Positions 1 through 7,661 of a stretch of 33,997 bases of DNA are shown piece by piece (the first letter of the stretch is position 1; every line of letters begins with the position of its first letter). The notes under the pieces are model-generated. The model was not told the DNA's origin and did no database searches. It was given only the letters and a program-made list of their open reading frames with translations. A program made the position numbers and the translations under genes. Origin of the DNA: an uncultured bacterium (GTDB lineage: Bacteria; Bacteroidota; Bacteroidia; Bacteroidales; Bacteroidaceae); assembly GCA_905215575.1 (NCBI GenBank), contig CAJMQV010000012.1, forward strand, positions 1-33,997, in the 5' to 3' direction.

Positions 1-1248
1 ATAAAGAAAAAGGAAAGCCAGCGCACGAAGCACCTTATTCTCGGGAAGCACATAACCCGACAAACGCACGGGAATCACGGCACGGGGATGCAACTGTTGC
101 TTGAATTCATTTTTGGCATCTTTAAGACATACCAGCATACGGATAACCTTAAATCCACCACTTGTCGATCCGGCACAGGCTCCTATAAAGAGGATGATGA
201 GTGTAGGCATCCAAAATACCTGCCCCCAAGCCACATAATCAAAGTTTGCCGCCTGGAATCCGGTAGAGGTAAGCAGGGAGGTCACCTGAAAGAGCGAGGT
301 ACGGAACGTGTCCTCAAAACCTTCGGGGAGCGAAGCCAACTGCTCAGGTGTGGTGGACATCTGGTAGCGGGTGTAATAGAACAGTCCCGCAAACACAGCC
401 ACGGCAGCCAAAGTGAAACAAGTATACCAGCGTAACTCCTCATTGCGATAGAACACCTTTCTCTTTCCGATACTCAAGTAATAGTAAAGCGAAAAGTTCA
501 CTCCCGCAATAAACATAAAGAAACTGCACATATACTCTATGTAAGGAGAGTTGAAATAGGCCAGACTGTTCTGATGCGTACCATATCCACCTGTGGCGAT
601 GGTAGTCATGGAATGGCAGATCGCATCGAAGAAATTCATGGGACCAATCCAATAACAGAACGTACACAAAGCTGTAATGAGCATATAAATCACAAGCAGC
701 CTGCGGGCCGTATCCCCAATCTTTGGCCGGAGTTTATCTACATCCAATCCCGTAACCTCGGCAGAAAAGATTTGCGTATTCTTCAACTCATACACAGGAA
801 TCAGAGCAAACGAGAAAACCACGATACCCAAACCGCCCAACCACTGTATGATGCTTCGCCAAAAGAGAATACCATGAGGCTGATCGTTGATGTTATTCAG
901 CACCGAAGCTCCCGTAGTGGTGAAACCGGACATCGTTTCAAAGAAAGCATCTTCTATAGTTGTGGTCGTCCCGTAAAACAGGAAGGGCAACATACCCAGA
1001 AACGAGAAAATCACCCATACCAGGGCCACGATCAAGAAACTGTCCTTACGCGTCAGTTTGGTTTTCGGGCTTCGCCTTCCGACCTGAAAAAGTCCGCCTC
1101 CGACCACAAAGGTAATCAATGTGGAATACAACAATGCTTCCAGATCCTGATCACCACAACGATGCTTATAAAATAAAGACACTCCCGAGGAAAGCAGCAT
1201 AAAGACCGCTTCCATCAGAATAAGAATTCCAAAAATCTTCGATTTCAT
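1..1248 (-). CDS. trkH: TrkH-type potassium uptake channel subunit (C-terminus cut by window edge)
   Basis: This is a membrane potassium transporter of the TrkH/KtrB family, read by translating the minus strand from ATG at 1248 through the window edge (416 codons, no stop). It has many hydrophobic helices and the repeated pore-loop signatures of the family: SGFTTTGAS near residue 110, TTIATGGYGT near 215, TSLLTSTGFQ near 320 and CAGSTSGGFKVIR near 360. Each carries the selectivity-filter glycine. Family members are about 480-490 residues long, so roughly the last 70 residues lie outside the window. TrkH normally works with the cytosolic NAD-binding subunit TrkA, which is not in the window. 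It starts 48 bp after the radical SAM stop with no clear -7 element between, so it may be co-transcribed. Confidence 0.93.
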   Translation of the reverse strand, partial: MKSKIFGILILMEAVFMLLSSGVSLFYKHRCGDQDLEALLYSTLITFVVGGGLFQVGRRSPKTKLTRKDSFLIVALVWVIFSFLGMLPFLFYGTTTTIEDAFFETMSGFTTTGASVLNNINDQPHGILFWRSIIQWLGGLGIVVFSFALIPVYELKNTQIFSAEVTGLDVDKLRPKIGDTARRLLVIYMLITALCTFCYWIGPMNFFDAICHSMTTIATGGYGTHQNSLAYFNSPYIEYMCSFFMFIAGVNFSLYYYLSIGKRKVFYRNEELRWYTCFTLAAVAVFAGLFYYTRYQMSTTPEQLASLPEGFEDTFRTSLFQVTSLLTSTGFQAANFDYVAWGQVFWMPTLIILFIGACAGSTSGGFKVIRMLVCLKDAKNEFKQQLHPRAVIPVRLSGYVLPENKVLRALAFLFLY

Positions 1249-1296
1249 AGAATAGTTTTTTTCTTCTTTCTGTATTCTTATAAGGAAATCATGACA

Positions 1297-2073
1297 TCAA
1301 TAAGATACGGAAACTTCGAAGCCCGCCTCACGTACCTGTTGTCCGATACGGTCGAGTACTTCCTTTCCGGCCTTGCGGAGGTCATGATCCGGAGTCTCGC
1401 GGTCGATGGTATAAATCATCACCTGCCGTGGATTGATTTCCTTAACCGCTTTCAGCCAAGGCTCCACAAATTCCGGAGTGGTATTATCCACAGAATGTCC
1501 CTGCGTACTGCCCGTCATGAACATAGTTTGAATAATCACATGACCGGAGAAGGCTTTCAGCTGGTCGATAATCTGCTGTACGTCATAATGCCCGGTAGGA
1601 CGGTCCACAAGTTCGATATAAGACATATTCACCGTGTCGAGCTTCTGGATATTATTATCCACTTTCAACAGAGCGTTGAAAACTTCGGGTTTCAACACTT
1701 GTGTGGCATTACTCAGCACACTGATCTTCGCTTCCGGAAAATAATGGTTGCGCAGACGCACCACGTCATCAATGATTCCGGCAAACTCCGGATGCAGGGT
1801 CGGCTCTCCGTTACCGGCAAAAGTCAACACATCGGGGTGCGGACCGTTTTCATGCATATCTTTCAAGCGCTCCTCAAGCACAGCACATACTTCCTCACGA
1901 GTGGGAAGCGGACGGTGAGGCCTATGGTCCTTATTAAAGCCACACTCACAATAAACACAGTCGAAAGTGCAGAATTTTCCATCTTCGGGCAACAGATTTA
2001 TACCTAAAGAAACCCCCAGCCTGCGGCTGTGAACCGGTCCGAACACCGGTGAAGGGTAAATAATTGTAGACAT
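1297..2073 (-). CDS. Radical SAM Fe-S oxidoreductase (COG0731-like)
   Basis: The product is a 258-residue radical SAM enzyme. The cluster motif is C35-x3-C39-x2-C42 (CTFDCVYC), which would bind the 4Fe-4S cluster that cleaves S-adenosylmethionine. The preceding PSPVFGPVHSRRLGVSLG stretch and the downstream TFAGNGEPTLHPEF stretch are typical of the COG0731 branch, which includes wyosine-type enzymes. The actual substrate cannot be told from sequence. An upstream in-frame TTG at 2097 would add 8 residues, but the ATG at 2073 is preferred. AAGGA lies 5 nt before it, and a TAATTTTG -7 element (2103-2110, minus) would start transcription at about the TTG. A 48-bp gap separates it from trkH downstream. 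Confidence 0.85.
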   Translation of the reverse strand: MSTIIYPSPVFGPVHSRRLGVSLGINLLPEDGKFCTFDCVYCECGFNKDHRPHRPLPTREEVCAVLEERLKDMHENGPHPDVLTFAGNGEPTLHPEFAGIIDDVVRLRNHYFPEAKISVLSNATQVLKPEVFNALLKVDNNIQKLDTVNMSYIELVDRPTGHYDVQQIIDQLKAFSGHVIIQTMFMTGSTQGHSVDNTTPEFVEPWLKAVKEINPRQVMIYTIDRETPDHDLRKAGKEVLDRIGQQVREAGFEVSVSY

Positions 2074-2102
2074 AGCAATCCTTGTTTTGTTAATCAATCT
2101 CG

Positions 2103-2110
2103 CAAAATTA
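2103..2110 (-). promoter_or_regulatory. -7 promoter element for the radical SAM gene
   Basis: The minus strand reads TAATTTTG, an exact match to the Bacteroidota -7 consensus TAnnTTTG, about 30 bp upstream of the ATG at 2073. No clear -33 TTTG is visible. Confidence 0.5.
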
Positions 2111-2150
2111 ATGATTTATTTTCTTCTTGCAGATGAATACTCTTATTAAT

Positions 2151-4205
2151 TTAGATTTTGACACGCAACTGTAAATAAAGGTCCTGCTTGAGGGAGCCGG
2201 CAATACGCTGACGGCCCGAAGATATTTCAGACACTCCAAAATAACGGCTCATACCGTATTTGAACAACAGAAGATAACGCGGCCCCAAATCCAGACGAAG
2301 CATCCCCGAAAGGCGCAACACCGGATCATAATAATTGTTGAAAGAGAAGGAGTACAATAAGCCGGGTTCATAAAGCGACAGACTGCACAGACTGCCGGAG
2401 GCATGGATATAGGCACAAGTCAACGTAGTTTTCAACAATCTGTTGATAACCCACGAAAATGATTCACCAACCAGTGCGCCATATTTCCGTTTCCCGCCAG
2501 CTTTATTGGCTCCCACTCCCGAGCATTCGGTTTGCAGCACCATACGTTCATCGGGCTGATATATGTATTTCAGACGTAAACGGTGTGTATAATGAAACAC
2601 ATTGAACTTCTCTTTCTTCTTGAAAGAATATGTTGCCGAATAACGCATCCGGTCGTTTTGCCTGATCTCACTTTGCAGACGGATCTGGTATCCGTCACTG
2701 CTATGATCCAATCCGTACTTGGGCCATGGGAAATAGTAATAATCAAATGCCGCTTTCAATTGGACAAACCGCCAGGGCTGATATTCCGCACCAAAATAAA
2801 AACCGCTCTCGTTCTGTGTTTTGCTTCCTTCGGAGAAAGCAGAAGCATATTGGGCATAATACCGATAGGAATACAAGCGATACAGAGCAAACAGTTTCAA
2901 ATCCGGCAAGGGACGGTAAAGAAGTTTGTTTACCGTGGCCCAACCGTGATAAAGTCCGCTATGTGCCGATTCTCCCGAGAAAGCCCAATCCCCCAAAGCA
3001 ACCCCATAATCGACAGAAAGTCCCCAAAAGGTTCTTCCTTTCGGAGCATATTGTTTATAAAGTTGGGTACCTGTTGAAAACTCATGGTCCCAATGCTGAT
3101 AATACCCCGTCACTCCCGCTTTATAATGAGGCCGGTTATAGGAAAGATGCGCTCCATACAGACCGTTGAAAACATTTCCCTTACGGAAATACTCCGTCCA
3201 TGTACGATGATAACCGTCTGTTTTTAAAGCTTCTATCCTATCCTTTTCATCGAGCGAGGCATCCATCTTCCGAAAGGATACAAAAGGAGAAAAACACAGA
3301 TTCCCCCATTTCATCGTAGCCGCCGCTCCACGCATAAAGTAGTATTCATCCGTAGAAGTATGCTTGTTGATAACCTGTCGGCTCATCGTAATATCAAAGT
3401 CCTTACCCATAGAAAAACCGGAGCCGAAAACCAATCCTTCGCCTGTACGTACCCGATAATCTCCAACAGCTAAGATTTCAAAAAATACCCAGTTTTTCAA
3501 CAGCAGATGAAAACTGTATGAATCATATCCCTTATTCAGATTGTTGGCAAAGGGCTCTCCGGCATCTTTCACCGCTGTCAGTCCCCAATACAGACGGTTA
3601 CGGTAATCATACTGCAGTTTGACGTAGTGATAAAGGGCGTTTCCCAGATACTTTTTATCAGGAGTTTTCAACAGTACGCTATCCGGATAATTTTTGTATC
3701 CATCTCTCTGATAAAGAGGAATATCCAAACGAGTTGTGAACGAATATCTTCCTTCTTTCAACAAGTTTTTCAACCTAAAAGATGACTTTTCAACAGGGTT
3801 ATCATCAACATAAAAAAAGAATTTGAGGAATTCACGGGTATCATAGTCCAAACTCTCGATAAACTGCAGCTCTCCCAAGGATTTCATCGGCCCATACTGA
3901 TACAGATAAGCCAAAATATCTTCTATTTGTACCGATTCCAGAAAAACAAGCCGCTCCAGATCGTTTTTGGTTACCGCGTTTATATTGAAGGGATGCTCGC
4001 GAATGGTATAAAGATCATACAATTCCTCTTCGGATATGGCCTGTTCATAAAACTCTTCCTGCCCTAATTTTTCCAGATAATAATCCCAGGAAAGCTCTTG
4101 TGCGCACAAGTTATTAACAAGATATATCATTGAAAAACAAACAAGTACCAACTTTTTCAACAGCACCTGTTGATAGTTTGAAAAGTGCTGATTCTGCTGA
4201 TTCAT
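2151..4205 (-). CDS. Exported helix-hairpin-helix / predicted outer-membrane beta-barrel protein
   Basis: This 684-residue protein starts with a signal peptide (KK followed by a hydrophobic core, residues 17-36, ending near CAQ). Residues about 71-120 (EHPFNINAVTKNDLERL, then a second helical hairpin with QYGPMKSLGELQFI) look like the ComEA-type helix-hairpin-helix fold, here on an exported protein. The rest, from about residue 150, is rich in alternating aromatic and polar strands (e.g. YHYVKLQYDYRNRLYWGL), as expected for an outer-membrane beta-barrel. Bacteroidota genomes commonly carry such proteins annotated only as helix-hairpin-helix domain-containing, and their function is unknown to me. 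DNA uptake is one possibility suggested by ComEA, but that is inference only. It is divergent from the DUF4294 gene with a 93-bp spacer. Confidence 0.75.
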   Translation of the reverse strand: MNQQNQHFSNYQQVLLKKLVLVCFSMIYLVNNLCAQELSWDYYLEKLGQEEFYEQAISEEELYDLYTIREHPFNINAVTKNDLERLVFLESVQIEDILAYLYQYGPMKSLGELQFIESLDYDTREFLKFFFYVDDNPVEKSSFRLKNLLKEGRYSFTTRLDIPLYQRDGYKNYPDSVLLKTPDKKYLGNALYHYVKLQYDYRNRLYWGLTAVKDAGEPFANNLNKGYDSYSFHLLLKNWVFFEILAVGDYRVRTGEGLVFGSGFSMGKDFDITMSRQVINKHTSTDEYYFMRGAAATMKWGNLCFSPFVSFRKMDASLDEKDRIEALKTDGYHRTWTEYFRKGNVFNGLYGAHLSYNRPHYKAGVTGYYQHWDHEFSTGTQLYKQYAPKGRTFWGLSVDYGVALGDWAFSGESAHSGLYHGWATVNKLLYRPLPDLKLFALYRLYSYRYYAQYASAFSEGSKTQNESGFYFGAEYQPWRFVQLKAAFDYYYFPWPKYGLDHSSDGYQIRLQSEIRQNDRMRYSATYSFKKKEKFNVFHYTHRLRLKYIYQPDERMVLQTECSGVGANKAGGKRKYGALVGESFSWVINRLLKTTLTCAYIHASGSLCSLSLYEPGLLYSFSFNNYYDPVLRLSGMLRLDLGPRYLLLFKYGMSRYFGVSEISSGRQRIAGSLKQDLYLQLRVKI

Positions 4206-4280
4206 ATAAACAAATGTCTTTAAAGTTTAAATCACAGAAGATATTCACAAAAACATGTGCCTACCAAACAATTAAATTTA

Positions 4281-4288
4281 TAAATTTG
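4281..4288 (+). promoter_or_regulatory. -7 promoter element for the DUF4294 gene
   Basis: TAAATTTG matches TAnnTTTG and lies 10 bp before the ATG at 4299, so the transcript would have almost no leader. The -33 region has no clear TTTG. Confidence 0.5.
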
Positions 4289-4298
4289 CACCGATATT

Positions 4299-4928
4299 AT
4301 GAAATGGTATGTTCCGCTGATATGGATGGTGATGTCTTCGCTTCCGGCCCACGCCCAGTACGAAGATACAGACGACTTGGGAGATGCTCCCGAGTTGCAG
4401 TTGCGTGTGGTCTTTTATAAAAAAGTGCAGAAAGAATTCTATAAAGGCGATTCCATTGAAGTCATTGTCATGCCGGAACTTCCCGTATATCCTCCGCTGA
4501 AATTCAAAAACAAAAGAGAACTGGCCCGTTACAACAAACTGGTACGAAATGTCAAGCGCACTCTTCCCTACGCCAAACTGGTGAACCGGAAAATCCTGGA
4601 AACTTATGAACAGTTGGAAAAACTGCCAACTAAAAAGCAACGAGACGCTTACATGAAAAAAGTGGAAAAGGATCTTAAAGCCGAATATACTCCGGTAATG
4701 AAGAAACTAACTTACGCCCAGGGCAAGTTGCTGATCAAACTGATTGACCGTGAATGCAATCAGTCCTCTTTCCATATCGTGCAGGCATTCTTCGGAAGTT
4801 TTAAAGCCGGATTCTATCAGAGTTTTGCCTGGCTCTTTGGTGCCAGCCTGAAGAAAGAGTACGATCCGGAATATGACGACCGCATGGTGGAACGTGTGGT
4901 AAAACTGGTTGAATCCGGTTCCATCTGA
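4299..4928 (+). CDS. Exported DUF4294 family protein
   Basis: A 209-residue exported protein. The first 20 residues (MKWYVPLIWMVMSSLPAHAQ) form a signal peptide with an AHA-Q cleavage site. The mature part is lysine- and arginine-rich with long helices (residues about 70-140) and contains YPPLKFKNKRELARYNKLVR and a later GKLLIKLIDRECNQSSF stretch, which I recognise as the DUF4294 family of Bacteroidota. The function is not known. The start is fixed by the -7 element only 10 bp upstream. Its codons are A/C-rich compared with plus-strand genes further right (nadA, mutS), which fits the strand-composition change described in the findings. A short perfect inverted repeat (4964-4984) follows 36 bp after the stop. 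Confidence 0.8.
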   Translation: MKWYVPLIWMVMSSLPAHAQYEDTDDLGDAPELQLRVVFYKKVQKEFYKGDSIEVIVMPELPVYPPLKFKNKRELARYNKLVRNVKRTLPYAKLVNRKILETYEQLEKLPTKKQRDAYMKKVEKDLKAEYTPVMKKLTYAQGKLLIKLIDRECNQSSFHIVQAFFGSFKAGFYQSFAWLFGASLKKEYDPEYDDRMVERVVKLVESGSI

Positions 4929-4963
4929 TGTGTCCGCTTCTGAAAGCACAGGCAGGCTACAGC

Positions 4964-4984
4964 TTTTTGACACTTTGTCAAAAA
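4964..4984. repeat. Perfect inverted repeat after the DUF4294 gene
   Basis: TTTTTGACA (4964-4972) and TGTCAAAAA (4976-4984) are perfect complements around a 3-nt centre CTT. It may be a weak transcription stop for the DUF4294 gene or a protein-binding palindrome. No T-tract follows on the plus strand. Confidence 0.4.
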
Positions 4985-5155
4985 CAGACGTTCAGACTTT
5001 AAAATATACACTAATAACCCAAATATTTTCCAAAAACTTCAGTTTCAGACAGCCAAAATGCATATAATAATCTGAAACACAATGTATTTGTCTTAGAACG
5101 AAACAATTAAAAAGAAGAACAAACAGAAATATTCAGAGTAAAACGCAGCATAAAA

Positions 5156-5222
5156 AACAATAATCCCCATCTTTTGAACCAGTTATCAACAATATCTGTT
5201 CATAAAGATGGGGATCATTGTT
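5156..5222. repeat. Long hairpin: 19-bp arms with a DnaA-box-like sequence in the loop
   Basis: The left arm AACAATAATCCCCATCTTT (5156-5174) pairs with AAAGATGGGGATCATTGTT (5204-5222), with one mismatch in 19. The 29-nt loop contains TTATCAACA (5183-5191). It lies about 230 bp past the DUF4294 stop and about 380 bp from the methyltransferase stop, so it could be a late bidirectional terminator for these convergent genes, although no good T-tract flanks either side. Confidence 0.55.
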
Positions 5223-5313
5223 CTTTCATCGTCATCAATCTTCAGAAAGTTCTCGATGATTTATTCAAACTATCAGCATCATTTCTGCATAAATACCGCA
5301 TAATTCAGGCATA

Positions 5314-5343
5314 TATAGAATATTTATACGCATATTTATAGAA
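5314..5343. repeat. AT-rich direct repeats
   Basis: ATATTTATA occurs at 5320-5328 and again at 5332-5340 (period 12), bracketed by TATAGAA at 5314-5320 and 5337-5343. The block is almost entirely A and T and lies about 140 bp from the DnaA-box-like cluster, the kind of sequence expected in a DNA-unwinding element. Confidence 0.4.
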
Positions 5344-5598
5344 AATCAACCTCCAGAATATCCGTTTTCAACATCGCCAGCAAAAGCCTGAAACGCATTT
5401 TCGTTACCAAATGATTCTTTTAAAGCTTTTGGAGCAACATTCTGAATCAAGCACTTCAAAGCGTCGCGCAACAACAAACAAAATTATCAACCGGAGTTAT
5501 CAACAGATATCAACAATGTTTTTCATCATTATAATCATCTGATAAATAGATATTTAAATGCAATATAATTTTGTCGGTCCGCTACTTATCAACAGTTA

Positions 5599-6132
5599 TC
5601 AACCGAGTTTGAGCAGTCGTGCAAATTCCCAGATAAGAATACCGGCAGTAACAGATACGTTCAATGAATGCTTGGTACCGAACTGAGGGATCTCGATACA
5701 GCCGTCGCACATATCCACAACCTCCTGCTGCACTCCTTTCACCTCATTTCCCAAAATAATGGCATATTTCTTCTGAGGATCCAGAGTCATATGCTGCAAC
5801 ATAGTGCTGTGTTCCACCTGTTCGATGGCAAGCACCTCGTATCCATCTGCTTTCAGTTCATTTACAGCGTCTTGCGTACGCTTGAAATACTTCCAGTCTA
5901 CCGAATCTTCGGCTCCCAGAGCTGTTTTATGAATCTCCGCATTAGGCGGTACAGCCGTGATGCCGCACAAATAAACTGCCGAAACGGCAAAGGCATCAGA
6001 AGAACGGAATACCGATCCTACATTATATAAACTTCGCACCTCATCGAGCACCACGACCAACGGAAGCTTGTCGATATTCTTGAACTCTTCCTTGGAAACA
6101 CGGTTCAACTCCGTAATTTTTAGCTTTCTCAT
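5599..6132 (-). CDS. SpoU/TrmH-family RNA 2'-O-methyltransferase
   Basis: The 177-residue protein is a SPOUT-fold methyltransferase that should transfer a methyl group from S-adenosylmethionine to a ribose 2'-OH in tRNA or rRNA. All three family motifs are present: motif 1 VRSLYNVGSVFRSSDAF (32-48), motif 2 ILGNEVKGV (126-134) and motif 3 IPQFGTKHSLNVSVTAG (148-164). These form the trefoil-knot cofactor site. It lacks an N-terminal substrate-binding domain, so the target nucleotide cannot be assigned. An upstream in-frame GTG at 6156 would add 8 residues, but it lies inside the -7 element TATCTTTG, so ATG 6132 is chosen. The stop codon overlaps one of the TTATCAACC repeats (5596-5604), and the gene is flanked on both sides by the AT-rich repeat region. 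Confidence 0.88.
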   Translation of the reverse strand: MRKLKITELNRVSKEEFKNIDKLPLVVVLDEVRSLYNVGSVFRSSDAFAVSAVYLCGITAVPPNAEIHKTALGAEDSVDWKYFKRTQDAVNELKADGYEVLAIEQVEHSTMLQHMTLDPQKKYAIILGNEVKGVQQEVVDMCDGCIEIPQFGTKHSLNVSVTAGILIWEFARLLKLG

Positions 6133-6155
6133 GACAGTTATCAATAAATTGTTCA

Positions 6156-6163
6156 CAAAGATA
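6156..6163 (-). promoter_or_regulatory. -7 promoter element for the SpoU methyltransferase gene
   Basis: The minus strand reads TATCTTTG, an exact TAnnTTTG match 23 bp upstream of ATG 6132. It rules out the upstream GTG start. Confidence 0.55.
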
Positions 6164-6173
6164 ATAATAACGC

Positions 6174-6205
6174 GTTTAAAACCTGTTTAAAACCCGTTTA
6201 TAAAT
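6174..6205. repeat. Three 11-bp-spaced GTTTA repeats
   Basis: GTTTAAAACC starts at 6174 and again at 6185, and a diverged GTTTATAAA starts at 6196, giving an 11-bp period close to one helical turn. It lies just upstream of the methyltransferase promoter, in the candidate origin region. Confidence 0.45.
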
Positions 6206-6358
6206 AAACGATACAATTTAAAAAATAAATTTGTATCCTAATAATCAGTTGGTTAATATATTTTTTCGGGATATGGACAAATTAGTTATCAAAAACTTAA
6301 AACAGAGTTTGAACGAGATTTTCATCTGATTTTTACCTCTTTTTTCTATTAAAGTTTT

Positions 6359-6366
6359 TAACTTTG
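6359..6366 (+). promoter_or_regulatory. Possible -7 promoter element for nadA
   Basis: TAACTTTG fits TAnnTTTG exactly. It would give nadA a leader of about 220 nt. A TTATCAACA 9-mer (6371-6379) sits over the predicted transcription start. Confidence 0.35.
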
Positions 6367-6594
6367 CACTTTATCAACAGATAGTTGAAAACGCATAAAA
6401 AGTGTCAGATATAGCCATAAGAATCAAAGACTAAGCTAAAAATAAAATTGTCGATAAAATGTTCATTACTTATTTCCTAGAGATTATAACGTAAAAAGCA
6501 AATAATCAGACTTTTTTTTCTGAACACTTTCAACAGGCAATACATATCATCATAAGGTTTTTCTAAAAAATAAAAGAATAAATATATTAATAAT

Positions 6595-7587
6595 ATGATT
6601 AAAGAAGATTGGTTGAAAAAAGGTTATGTAGATGAACCGGTGGATGCAGCGCTGGATCTGAAACAGGAAATCCGAAATTTGTGCCAACAGAAGAATGCTG
6701 TGATTATGGCGCACTATTACACAGACGGTGCCGTACAGGATTTGGCTGACTTTGTCGGCGACAGCCTGGCACTGGCTCAGAAGGCCGCTAAAACCACGGC
6801 AGACATTATCGTGATGTGTGGCGTGCATTTTATGGGCGAAACCAATAAGATTCTCTGTCCGGACAAGAAAGTGCTGGTTCCGGATCTCAATGCTACTTGT
6901 TCTCTGGCAGAAAGCTGCCCGGCCGATCGTTTTGAAGAATTTGTCAAGGCTCATCCGGAGCATACTGTAATTTCTTATGTAAACACTACGGCTGCCACTA
7001 AGGCGCTGACCGATGTGGTGGTTACTTCCAGCAACGCCAAGCAGATTGTAGAGAGCTTTAGCGAGGACACACCGATCATTTTCGGACCGGACAAGAATCT
7101 GGGCGGTTATATCAATTCTGTGACCGGACGGAATATGTTGCTTTGGGACGGTGCATGCCATGTGCACGAGCGCTTTTCTGTAGAAAAGATCATCGAACTG
7201 AAGAAACAGTATCCGGAAGCCAAAATTTTGGTGCATCCGGAGTGTAAAGGAGCTGTGGCCAAGCTGGCAGATAAAGTGGGCTCTACGGCCGCTCTGCTGA
7301 AATATGCCATCGAACAGCCTGCCAAAGAGTATATCGTGGCTACAGAGAGCGGAATCTTGCACGAGATGCAGAAATCCTGTCCGGAAAAGACCTTTATACC
7401 GGCTCCTCCATCGGACAGTAACTGCACCTGCAATGAATGTAATTACATGCGCCTGATTACCCTTGAAAAGTTGTACAACACATTGAAATATGAATGGCCC
7501 GAAATAGAGGTGGATCCTGCTATTGCGGAGAAAGCTATCAAACCGATAAACAAGATGTTGGAGATCTCCGAAAAACTCGGATTATAA
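6595..7587 (+). CDS. nadA: Quinolinate synthase
   Basis: The enzyme condenses iminoaspartate with dihydroxyacetone phosphate to quinolinate in de novo NAD synthesis, using an oxygen-sensitive 4Fe-4S cluster. The 330-residue protein shows the triplicated NadA architecture. Expected cluster ligands are C102 (NATCSLAESC), C188 (GACHVHERF) and one of the C-terminal cysteines in NCTCNEC (277, 279, 282). Substrate-site motifs AHYYTDGAVQDLADFVGDSL (39-58) and HPECKGAVAKLADKVGSTA (214-232) are intact. No nadB or nadC is adjacent, unlike nad operons of many bacteria. A hairpin terminator follows 10 bp after the stop. Confidence 0.96.
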   Translation: MIKEDWLKKGYVDEPVDAALDLKQEIRNLCQQKNAVIMAHYYTDGAVQDLADFVGDSLALAQKAAKTTADIIVMCGVHFMGETNKILCPDKKVLVPDLNATCSLAESCPADRFEEFVKAHPEHTVISYVNTTAATKALTDVVVTSSNAKQIVESFSEDTPIIFGPDKNLGGYINSVTGRNMLLWDGACHVHERFSVEKIIELKKQYPEAKILVHPECKGAVAKLADKVGSTAALLKYAIEQPAKEYIVATESGILHEMQKSCPEKTFIPAPPSDSNCTCNECNYMRLITLEKLYNTLKYEWPEIEVDPAIAEKAIKPINKMLEISEKLGL

Positions 7588-7597
7588 TAATTCAATG

Positions 7598-7630
7598 AAG
7601 GAGAAGGGTTGCTGACCCCTCTCCTTTTTT
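7598..7630 (+). terminator. Rho-independent terminator after nadA
   Basis: AAGGAGAAGGG (7598-7608) pairs with CCCCTCTCCTT (7616-7626) with one mismatch around the loop TTGCTGA, and a T-tract runs through 7625-7630. Confidence 0.8.
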
Positions 7631-7661
7631 ATGATATACCTATTTTTAAGGAATACAATTT

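Larger units (their letters stand above)
4929..5598. other. AT-rich non-coding region with DnaA-box-like repeats (candidate origin, left part)
   Basis: No credible gene is seen in these 670 bp. Visible structures are a TTTTTGACA/TGTCAAAAA inverted repeat (4964-4984), a GTTTCAGA/TCTGAAAC inverted repeat (5043-5049 with 5071-5078), a 19-bp-arm hairpin (5156-5222) and AT-rich direct repeats (5314-5343). There is also a group of 9-mers: TTATCAACA at 5183, 5497 and 5586; TTATCAACC at 5484 and 5596; ATATCAACA at 5507; TTTTCAACA at 5365. The exact ones differ from the E. coli DnaA box TTATCCACA by a single base. Boxes 5497/5507 and 5586/5596 are exactly 10 bp apart, so they lie on the same helix face. 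This would suit a replication origin but is unproven. Confidence 0.4.
6133..6594. other. AT-rich non-coding region before nadA (candidate origin, right part)
   Basis: These 462 bp hold no credible gene. They contain further DnaA-box-like 9-mers (TTATCAATA 6138, TTATCAAAA 6286, TTATCAACA 6371, with the inverted partner TAGTTGAAAA just after it, and TTTCAACA 6528). They also hold a run of GTTTA repeats at 11-bp spacing (6174, 6185, 6196) and a TAACTTTG -7-like element (6359-6366). The stretch 6420-6594 is very AT-rich with no structure that I can name. nadA has no closer promoter that I recognise. Confidence 0.4.

Noticed and set aside
1291..2007. Long plus-strand frame opposite the radical SAM gene
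   Set aside because: It is the antisense shadow of a gene with intact catalytic motifs.
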